Source: an uncultured Nostocoides sp. (GTDB lineage: Bacteria; Actinomycetota; Actinomycetes; Actinomycetales; Dermatophilaceae). Taken from it: a DNA stretch of 45,892 bases. Positions 40,231-45,892 of the stretch are shown here, piece by piece. How positions within the stretch are numbered: position 1 is the first letter of the stretch; each line of letters starts with the position of its first letter. The position numbers and the translations under genes are program-made. The notes beneath the pieces were generated by a model. That model was not told the DNA's origin and did no database searches. It was given only the letters and a program-made list of their open reading frames with translations. The DNA lies in assembly GCA_937907685.1 (NCBI GenBank), contig CALCXF010000103.1:1-45892 (forward strand), in the 5' to 3' direction.

Positions 40231-41166
40231 TCACTCGTCCCGTGCCAGCGGCGTGACGCCGGAGGTGACGGTCGTGCCGTCCGCGTCGAGGTGGGCGAGG
40301 GCGTGGGAGATGCCGTGGACGACCTCGCCCATCATCGGCAGGGTGAGGTGACCCGCGCCGTGCAGCCGGACGTTCCTCGCGCGAAGATCCGGGTGCCGGA
40401 GCGCGGCGGACCCTTGGGGAAGGATCGCCGCGTCGCTGTCGGACCAGTAGGAGATGAACCTCGTGCGACACCCGCGCACGGGCCGGGCGAGCTCGCGGAT
40501 CAGCCCGCTGCCTGGCCGCATCTGCTGCATGAGCCGGGTGGGCACGGCATACGCGGCATAGGTGCCGTCGTGCGGCGTTCCCAGCGTGACGAGCGTGTGG
40601 ACGCGCACGTCACCGCCGAGCCGGGTGACGTAGTAGCGGGCGATGAGCCCGCCGAGGCTGTGGCCGATGATGTGGATCCGCTCGAAGCCGGTCTCCTCGA
40701 CCACCCGCTCGACCTCCACGGAGAGCCGTGCGGCGGCGGTCCGGACGTCGGTCGCCAGGGTCAGGTAGTTCATGGCGAACACCTTGGAGAAGCCGCGGCG
40801 AGTCAGCCCACGCCGCAGGAGGGTGAAGATCGACCGGTTGCTGACGATGCCGTGCACCAGGAGGATCGGCGTCCCGGCCGCCTCCACGTTCGAGACGAGC
40901 AGGCCTCGTTGCACAGGGGGCAGGTTCTCCAGCCGGTATGCCGGGCTGCTGCTGCGCCGACGGCCGGTCACCAGGCCCAAGGGCCAGGTCGCGAGGTGCG
41001 CGGCCAGCCACGCCGCCTCGACGGCTGCTCCGGCGAGCACGGCCGGGTCCAGGACGGTGACGGCGGCGGTCGGGACCACGGTCCGGGCGCGCCGGGTGAC
41101 CGGGACCCGCGTCGCTGCGGGGCCCTCGGCGTGGTGGACGGCGGTCGGCCGCGTCGGGGGCGCCAT
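40231..41166 (-). CDS. Alpha/beta hydrolase, class-2-lipase-like
   Basis: A 311-residue enzyme. A hydrophobic segment (about 33-62) precedes the fold and may anchor it at the membrane. ILLVHGIVSNRS contains the oxyanion HG, IIGHSLGGLIARYY the nucleophile Ser, TLGTPHDGTY is typical of lipases, and GAGHLTLP supplies the catalytic His. It resembles actinobacterial triacylglycerol lipase/esterase (EstA-like) proteins. TACAGT lies 9 nt before the ATG on its strand, so the leader is minimal. The stop is 119 bp from the M23 start on the same strand. Confidence 0.88.
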   Translation of the reverse strand: MAPPTRPTAVHHAEGPAATRVPVTRRARTVVPTAAVTVLDPAVLAGAAVEAAWLAAHLATWPLGLVTGRRRSSSPAYRLENLPPVQRGLLVSNVEAAGTPILLVHGIVSNRSIFTLLRRGLTRRGFSKVFAMNYLTLATDVRTAAARLSVEVERVVEETGFERIHIIGHSLGGLIARYYVTRLGGDVRVHTLVTLGTPHDGTYAAYAVPTRLMQQMRPGSGLIRELARPVRGCRTRFISYWSDSDAAILPQGSAALRHPDLRARNVRLHGAGHLTLPMMGEVVHGISHALAHLDADGTTVTSGVTPLARDE

Positions 41167-41281
41167 GGCGGGATCACTGTACGGGCCGACGGCTCACGCC
41201 GGCAGGCCCTCCCCGGAAAAGCTGCTCGGATCGAGCCGCTCCTGGCCGACGCGGGGGAGCACGCGCTCCGCGGCTCCCCGT

Positions 41282-41287
41282 TAGGCT
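41282..41287 (+). promoter_or_regulatory. -10 box of sucCD promoter
   Basis: TAGGCT, 42 nt before the sucC GTG, with GAGGA (41314-41318) as ribosome site in the roughly 36-nt leader. A small GGAGC/GCTCC hairpin precedes it. Unlike many neighbours this gene seems to have a leader. Confidence 0.4.
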
Positions 41288-41329
41288 CCCCAGCGGACCC
41301 CCTTCCCGACAGTGAGGACGGATCGCCTC

Positions 41330-42508
41330 GTGGATCTCTTCGAGTACCAGGCCCGTGACGTGTTCGAGAAGCACGGTGTCCCCGTGCTCGCAGGAGCCGT
41401 CGCCACGACGGCCGAGGAGGCCCGTGCCGCGGCCGAGCGCGTCGGCGCCACGAGCGGGGGGGTCACCGTCGTCAAGGCCCAGGTCAAGACCGGGGGCCGC
41501 GGCAAGGCCGGTGGGGTCAAGGTCGCCAAGAGCCCGGAGGAGGCGGAGCAGCACGCGCGGGCGATCCTCGGCATGGACATCAAGGGCCACACGGTGCACC
41601 GCGTGATGATCGCGCAGGGTGCGCAGATCGACGAGGAGTACTACTTCTCGATCCTCCTCGACCGCGCCAACCGCGCCTACCTCGCCATGTGCTCGAAGGA
41701 GGGCGGTATGGACATCGAGCAGCTCGCGGTCGAGCGGCCGGAGGCGCTGGCCCGAGTCCCGGTGGACCCGAACGTCGGCATCGACGACGCCAAGGCCCGG
41801 GAGATCGTGGAGCGGGCGGGCTTCGACGGCGAGACCGCGCGCAGGATCGAGCCGGTGCTCCGGACCCTCTGGGGCGTCTACCGCGAGGAGGACGCCACGC
41901 TCGTCGAGGTCAACCCCCTCGTCAAGACGGCCGACGGGGACATCGTGGCGCTGGACGGCAAGGTCTCGCTCGACGCGAACGCCTTCTTCCGGCATCCCGA
42001 GCACGAGTCGCTCGAGGACACCACCGAGACGGACCCGCTCGAGATGGCCGCGAAGGAGAAGGACCTCAACTACGTCAAGCTCGACGGCTCGGTGGGGATC
42101 ATCGGGAACGGCGCAGGGCTCGTCATGAGCACCCTCGATGTCGTCGCCTACGCGGGGGAGGAGTTCGGTGGCCAGAAGCCGGCGAACTTCCTCGACATCG
42201 GTGGCGGCGCGAGCGCCGAGGTCATGGCGGACGGTCTCCACATCATCCTGTCGGACCCGCAGGTCAAGAGCGTGTTCGTCAACGTCTTCGGCGGGATCAC
42301 GGCGTGCGACGCGGTCGCCAACGGCATCGTCGGCGCTCTCGACGCCCTGGGCGACGAGGAGGACCGGCCCCTCGTCGTGCGCCTCGACGGCAACAACGTC
42401 GATGAGGGCAGGCGCATCCTCGCCGAGCGCAACCACCCCCGCGTCATCATCGAAGAGACCATGGACGGCGCCGCCCGCCGTGCCGCCGAGCTTGCCTCGA
42501 CCAACTGA
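41330..42508 (+). CDS. sucC: Succinate-CoA ligase, ADP-forming, beta subunit
   Basis: A 392-residue ATP-grasp subunit of succinyl-CoA synthetase (TCA cycle). It starts [19 protein letters not shown], the near-invariant SucC N-terminus, followed by [17 protein letters not shown] (ATP-grasp loop), TLVEVNPLV and the succinate-binding GIGNGA-equivalent [14 protein letters not shown], with [15 protein letters not shown] near the end. GTG 41330 is chosen on this family N-terminus. sucD follows 30 bp downstream. Confidence 0.97.
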   Translation: MDLFEYQARDVFEKHGVPVLAGAVATTAEEARAAAERVGATSGGVTVVKAQVKTGGRGKAGGVKVAKSPEEAEQHARAILGMDIKGHTVHRVMIAQGAQIDEEYYFSILLDRANRAYLAMCSKEGGMDIEQLAVERPEALARVPVDPNVGIDDAKAREIVERAGFDGETARRIEPVLRTLWGVYREEDATLVEVNPLVKTADGDIVALDGKVSLDANAFFRHPEHESLEDTTETDPLEMAAKEKDLNYVKLDGSVGIIGNGAGLVMSTLDVVAYAGEEFGGQKPANFLDIGGGASAEVMADGLHIILSDPQVKSVFVNVFGGITACDAVANGIVGALDALGDEEDRPLVVRLDGNNVDEGRRILAERNHPRVIIEETMDGAARRAAELASTN

Positions 42509-42538
42509 CCCTCGAGCGAAGAGAGACACGAGATCCCC

Positions 42539-43432
42539 ATGGCCATCTTCCTCACCGCAGACTCCACGGTCATCGTCCAGGGCATGACCGGTTCCGAGGG
42601 CATGAAGCACACGCAGCGGATGCTGCGCTCCGGCACCTCGATCGTCGGCGGGGTCAATCCCCGCAAGGCGGGCACGACGGTCGAGTTCGAGGGCGGCACC
42701 ACCGTCCCGGTCTACGGGACCGTCGCCGAGGCGGTGGACGCGACGGGTGCCGACGTCACGGTCATCTTCGTCCCTGCGCAGTTCACCAAGGCCGCGGTCG
42801 TCGAGGCGGTCGACGCCGGCATCCCGCTCGCGGTCGTCATCACCGAGGGCGTCGCGGTCAAGGACACCGCCGAGCTCTACAACTACGCCAAGGACAGGGG
42901 CACGACCCGCATCGTGGGCCCGAACTGTCCCGGTCTCATCAGCCCCGGCGCGAGCAACGCGGGCATCATCCCTGCCGACATCTGCGGGCCCGGACGGATC
43001 GGCCTCGTCTCCAAGTCGGGGACGCTGACCTACCAGATGATGTACGAGCTGCGGGACTTCGGCTTCTCCTCGGCGGTCGGCATCGGCGGCGACCCCGTCA
43101 TCGGGACCACGCACATCGACTGCCTCGAGGCCTTCCAGAACGACCCGGACACCGATGCGATCGTCATGATCGGTGAGATCGGCGGCGACGCGGAAGAGCG
43201 GGCTGCGGCCTACGTCAAGGAGCACGTCACGAAGCCGGTCGTCGGCTACGTCGCGGGCTTCACCGCCCCCGAGGGCAAGACGATGGGCCACGCCGGCGCG
43301 ATCGTCTCCGGCTCGTCCGGCACCGCGGAGGCCAAGAAGGAGGCCCTCGAGGCGGCAGGCGTCAAGGTCGGCAAGACACCCTCCGAGACCGCGGAGCTCA
43401 TGCGCGGCATCATGCAGAGCCTCCACGCCTGA
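42539..43432 (+). CDS. sucD: Succinate-CoA ligase, alpha subunit
   Basis: A 297-residue CoA-binding subunit. [17 protein letters not shown] is the CoA-binding glycine region, [12 protein letters not shown] and [15 protein letters not shown] follow, and His251 in GHAGAIVSG is the phosphorylated histidine. It completes the heterodimer or heterotetramer with SucC. It is 30 bp downstream of sucC with an AGAGAGA-type ribosome site. The gene is followed by a long dyad at 43485-43509. Confidence 0.97.
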   Translation: MAIFLTADSTVIVQGMTGSEGMKHTQRMLRSGTSIVGGVNPRKAGTTVEFEGGTTVPVYGTVAEAVDATGADVTVIFVPAQFTKAAVVEAVDAGIPLAVVITEGVAVKDTAELYNYAKDRGTTRIVGPNCPGLISPGASNAGIIPADICGPGRIGLVSKSGTLTYQMMYELRDFGFSSAVGIGGDPVIGTTHIDCLEAFQNDPDTDAIVMIGEIGGDAEERAAAYVKEHVTKPVVGYVAGFTAPEGKTMGHAGAIVSGSSGTAEAKKEALEAAGVKVGKTPSETAELMRGIMQSLHA

Positions 43433-43484
43433 CCTCCCGGCCTGGCCCCACCGAGGGCTCCGCCCCGACTTCGTCTGCCGCCAC

Positions 43485-43509
43485 GTCGCCGACGCGCCGC
43501 GTCGGCGAC
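43485..43509. repeat. Perfect 12-bp dyad downstream of sucD
   Basis: GTCGCCGACGCG (43485-43496) and CGCGTCGGCGAC (43498-43509) are perfect inverted copies around a single C, 52 bp past the sucD stop and 129 bp before the next gene. As RNA it makes a hairpin of about 10 bp and could terminate sucCD; as DNA it could be an operator. The remaining 205-bp gap shows two GGAGG-GTTTG-like direct repeats near 43545-43582. Confidence 0.6.
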
Positions 43510-43637
43510 ACGCTGACAGACGACATCGCGGAGACGGGCAAGGGGGGAGGCGGGAGGCGGTTTGTCGAGGGAGGTTTGCGACGGCACTCCGGCGTTGCTC
43601 GGACACCGCTCAGCGCTTCTCGCGCACACTGGACGCG

Positions 43638-44915
43638 ATGACCGTCATCGACCGCCTCCGCGCCGCCCTGCCGGGTCCTGCCGACCCCCACGACCCGGCT
43701 GACAGGGGGGACGGCGCTGGACACGTCGCGCCCGACGCGCCGGCCGGGAGGGCATGGCGGCGTGGCGCGGTGGCCGGGCTCGCCACCGGGGTCGCGTCCC
43801 TCCTTCTCGTCCTCGCGCCGACCGTGATCGCCTGGCTCATCGAGCCGTTGGCCACCGGCACCGCCTGGGATGCCGTCGGCACCGGGGCGGCGCTGTGGCT
43901 GCTGACATCGGGTGCGCACCTCATGGCGGGTCAGGTGACGCTCTCCCTGGTCCCTCTCCTCGGGCTGGGACTCCTCGTCGTCGTCGCCCGGCTCGGAGCG
44001 CGCGAGGCCATGGTCGATGTCTCGACGGACGGCGAGCACTGGTGCGGTCTCCTACCCCGGTCCCTCGCCGCGGCCCTTGCCGCGTGGTGGTCGACGTATG
44101 CCGTCGTCGTCGCGGCCGCTGTCGCCCTCACCACGCTGGGGCCCTTCCGCATCGTGCTGCTCTCCCTGCTCGTCCCTGCGGTGCTCGTGCCGGTCGCCGG
44201 GATGGGGTTGGCGCTTCGCGCCGTCGTGCTCGACGACCCGGAGGTCGTGGGTCCGCGGCTCGGTCTCGCCCCGGTCCCCGACGCGGTCCGGCGCGGTGTG
44301 CGCGCCGGACTCTGGGGGGCCGCCGCGCTGCTCGGCGTGGGGCTGGTCGTCGTTCTCGCCCTCGTCGCCCTGGCCTGGGGCGAGGTGTCGACGATCTCGG
44401 AGCAGGTCGGTGCCGCGGCATTCGGCGGAGTGGTCCTCCTCACCGCCCAGGTACTTGCCCTGCCCAACCTCGCACTGTGGGCCGTGTCGTTCGTCGCCGG
44501 CCCGGGTTTCCAGGTCGTCGACGGCAGCAGCGTGACCTGGTCGGGCGCCGAGAGTGGCCTGCTCCCGATGGTCCCGGTCCTCGCCGCCCTGCCGCAGCCG
44601 GGCGCGTTCCCGTGGTTCGCCGCGGTGTCGAGCCTCGGCGTCGTCGTGGTGGGCGGGTTGGTCGCCCGCCGGGCACTGGCCGAGGTCGCGCGGCTGTCCC
44701 GGCTGCGGACCAAGCTCGCCGTCGCGGCGTCCGCGTGCCTCACCACCGCACTGGCCCTCGGTGCGCTCGACGTGCTCGCCGGCGGGTCCGTCGGTCAGTT
44801 CCGGCTCTCCTCGGTGGGGGTGCCAGCGGGGTGGCTCGTCCTCGCGCTCCTCGCCGAGCTGCTCCTCGGTGCGGTCGTCGTCGTCGTTCGCGACGCCTGG
44901 CGGCTCCGCCGGTGA
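43638..44915 (+). CDS. DUF6350 family integral membrane protein
   Basis: A 425-residue protein with about ten hydrophobic helices starting near residue 42 and ending VVVVRDAWRLRR. Its position between sucD and purN and its pattern (WLLTSGAHLMAGQVTLSLVP, LPNLALWAVSFVAGPGF, GSSVTWSGAESGLLPMVP) match DUF6350, found at this locus across actinobacteria. Function is unknown. ATG 43638 is preceded by CACACT 7 nt upstream, another possibly leaderless start. The frame is open back to 43173 inside sucD, but that part is antiprotein-like low-complexity and not real. The stop overlaps purN by four bases (GTGA). Confidence 0.87.
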   Translation: MTVIDRLRAALPGPADPHDPADRGDGAGHVAPDAPAGRAWRRGAVAGLATGVASLLLVLAPTVIAWLIEPLATGTAWDAVGTGAALWLLTSGAHLMAGQVTLSLVPLLGLGLLVVVARLGAREAMVDVSTDGEHWCGLLPRSLAAALAAWWSTYAVVVAAAVALTTLGPFRIVLLSLLVPAVLVPVAGMGLALRAVVLDDPEVVGPRLGLAPVPDAVRRGVRAGLWGAAALLGVGLVVVLALVALAWGEVSTISEQVGAAAFGGVVLLTAQVLALPNLALWAVSFVAGPGFQVVDGSSVTWSGAESGLLPMVPVLAALPQPGAFPWFAAVSSLGVVVVGGLVARRALAEVARLSRLRTKLAVAASACLTTALALGALDVLAGGSVGQFRLSSVGVPAGWLVLALLAELLLGAVVVVVRDAWRLRR

Positions 44916-45526
44916 GTGCCGACCTGCCTCGTCACGATCCCGGGCATCCCCTCGGCCTCGTCGTCCTGGTGTCCGGGTCCGGCAGCAACCTCCAGGCCCT
45001 CATCGACGCCTCTGCCTCCGCCGACGCACCGTTCCTGGTTCGTGCGGTGGGGGCCGACCGTGACGGCACGGGAGGAGTGGAGCGCGCCGAGCGGCACGGC
45101 GTCCCCACGTTCGTCGCTCGTGTGCAGGACTACGTGACCCGAGCGGACTGGGACCTCGACCTGGAGCGGCAGATCTCCGCCGCGAGGCCCGACCTCGTCG
45201 TCTCGGCCGGGTTCATGAAGGTCCTCGGACCCGCCGTCCTCGGTGCTCACCGGGCAGTCAACACACACCCCGCGCTGCTGCCGAGCTTCGCCGGGGCGCA
45301 CGCAGTGAGGGACGCCCTGGAGCACGGCGTGCGAGTGACGGGATGCACCTGTCACTGGGTCGATGCCGGGGTCGACACCGGGCCGATCATCGACCAGCGG
45401 GCGGTGCGGGTGGAGGAGGGGGACACCCTCGAGAGCCTGCACGAGCGGATCAAGGTGCAGGAGCGCCAGATGCTCGTCGACGTGGTCGGGCGGCTCGCGG
45501 CGGACCGATCCTGGCAGCACGCCTGA
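44912..45526 (+). CDS. purN: Phosphoribosylglycinamide formyltransferase
   Basis: A 204-residue folate-dependent GAR transformylase of de novo purine synthesis. VLVSGSGSNLQALID is the GAR-binding N-terminus. The catalytic Asn117, His119 (VNTHPALLPSF) and Asp155 (HWVDAGVDTGPII) are in place. GTG 44912 overlaps the DUF6350 stop. In many actinobacteria purH follows immediately; here no purH start is seen in the remaining 366 bp. Confidence 0.95.
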   Translation: MSADLPRHDPGHPLGLVVLVSGSGSNLQALIDASASADAPFLVRAVGADRDGTGGVERAERHGVPTFVARVQDYVTRADWDLDLERQISAARPDLVVSAGFMKVLGPAVLGAHRAVNTHPALLPSFAGAHAVRDALEHGVRVTGCTCHWVDAGVDTGPIIDQRAVRVEEGDTLESLHERIKVQERQMLVDVVGRLAADRSWQHA

Positions 45527-45557
45527 CGCGACGCCCCGGAGTCCCGGAGGGTCAGGC

Positions 45558-45668
45558 GTGACCTCGGTCCGCTGCGTCAACTCCAGGTGCGCAGACGCGG
45601 GCACATGGACGGGCAGTGGCGCCTGGGAGTGCCCGACCAAGGGTGGGGCGGGTGTCGCGCCGGACTGA
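45558..45668 (+). CDS. Possible 36-aa Cys-containing mini-protein
   Basis: A short frame with GTG at 45558 preceded by GGAGGG at ideal spacing (45546-45551). The peptide begins VTSVRCVNSRCADAG and has three Cys in a C-x4-C-x11-C pattern with two Trp. It could be half of a zinc knuckle, but one Cys is missing. It has no recognised homologue. The ribosome site is the best argument; it may also be chance in a gap of about 310 bp after purN. Confidence 0.25.
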   Translation: MTSVRCVNSRCADAGTWTGSGAWECPTKGGAGVAPD

Positions 45669-45839
45669 CGCCCTCGACTGCCTGTCCGGCGGTCCGCTCA
45701 GGCGTTCGGGAGGGGCACCCAGGTGGGCAACCCCACAAGATACCAACACATCCCCTTAAGACTCTGGTAGCTGAAATCGGTAGGGTAGGCACGCTGAAAC
45801 AACACGCTAGTTTTTTTTGGTTGACTGAGGGGGCCTTTC

Positions 45840-45892
45840 GTGTGGGAGAGCGCAATAATCGCAGCGGCCGGGTGGTTGGCCCTCTATCTGTT
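45840..45892 (+). CDS. 5' end of a membrane-protein gene, cut by the window edge
   Basis: GTG at 45840 follows GAGGGGG by about 7 nt and opens a frame that runs off the window: VWESAIIAAAGWLALYL. The hydrophobic start suggests a signal or membrane helix. Codons ATA, TTG and TAT in 17 positions are unlike the rest of the window. The 100 bp before it is AT-richer, with a run of eight T (45811-45818). Function is unknown; recent acquisition is possible. Confidence 0.5.
   Translation, partial: MWESAIIAAAGWLALYL

Noticed and set aside
41174-43606. Open frame of 810 codons on the minus strand across sucCD
   Set aside because: Exact mirror of two well-supported genes, with Arg/Asp/Gly/Val-rich low-complexity sequence and no motif.
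43173-43637. Upstream extension of the DUF6350 frame into sucD
   Set aside because: The extension is Arg/Ser/Ala-rich shadow of sucD. The family begins at the ATG at 43638.
45735-45839. tRNA gene or attachment site near the composition shift
   Set aside because: I could not fold a cloverleaf or find a T-loop, and no direct repeat is visible within the window to act as an attachment site.

Overview
The window is about 70% G+C, densely packed and coding on both strands, with many GTG starts and 1-8 bp ATGA/GTGA overlaps. Gene content points to a high-GC actinobacterium (Actinomycetota): guaB3, DUF3817, DUF6350, DUF6510, a free-standing LigD-type polymerase, a TIGR02569-like protein, and the order pcrA - M23 peptidase - sucC - sucD - DUF6350 - purN. 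The general feel is of Micrococcales, perhaps Intrasporangiaceae-like, but the family is inference. No rRNA, tRNA, CRISPR array, insertion sequence or phage gene was found. Most of the window is ordinary chromosome.

Layout. 1-2126: the 5' end of a P1 (S58) peptidase gene and a DHA2 drug/proton antiporter, both leftward, with a strong hairpin between them. 2127-7052: rightward run guaB3, succinic-semialdehyde-type dehydrogenase, GMC/cholesterol-oxidase-like flavoprotein, DUF1905. 7096-10634: two half-ABC exporters whose ATPase motifs are complementarily degenerate. 10744-12962: leftward operon of a sulfite-oxidase-like Mo protein, a flavin reductase, a DUF6510 zinc ribbon and a MOSC protein. 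13097-15918: SURF1, DUF3817 and guaA. 15955-20166: methyltransferase, phosphotransferase-like protein, DUF899, AlkB-like dioxygenase and a lipase-like hydrolase. 20284-26790: a probable envelope or glycoconjugate locus made of an asparagine synthetase fused to an F420-glutamyl-ligase-like domain, a YbhN-type membrane protein, a PIG-L deacetylase, a GT4 glycosyltransferase and a NUDIX hydrolase. 26781-30801: a LiaFSR/PspC-type envelope-stress module. 30886-36162: small membrane protein, quinone oxidoreductase, GNAT, family-5 uracil-DNA glycosylase, D-amino-acid oxidase, ArfB and LigD polymerase. 36369-45526: secreted mini-protein, pcrA, M23 peptidase, lipase, sucCD, DUF6350 and purN. From about 45735 the sequence becomes AT-richer and a new membrane-protein gene with atypical codons starts at 45840, perhaps the edge of an accessory region.

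Functional links. guaB3 and guaA serve guanine nucleotide metabolism, purN serves de novo purine synthesis and sucCD the TCA cycle. pcrA, LigD-Pol, UDG and AlkB-like proteins make a DNA-repair theme. The most unusual items are the asparagine synthetase/F420-ligase-like fusion and its neighbours, the fully asymmetric ABC exporter, a genome-style excess of the word TATGCCG/CGGCATA with related GATGCCG words built into intergenic hairpins, and a very regular spacing of -10 boxes 6-7 nt before start codons, which implies widespread leaderless transcription.
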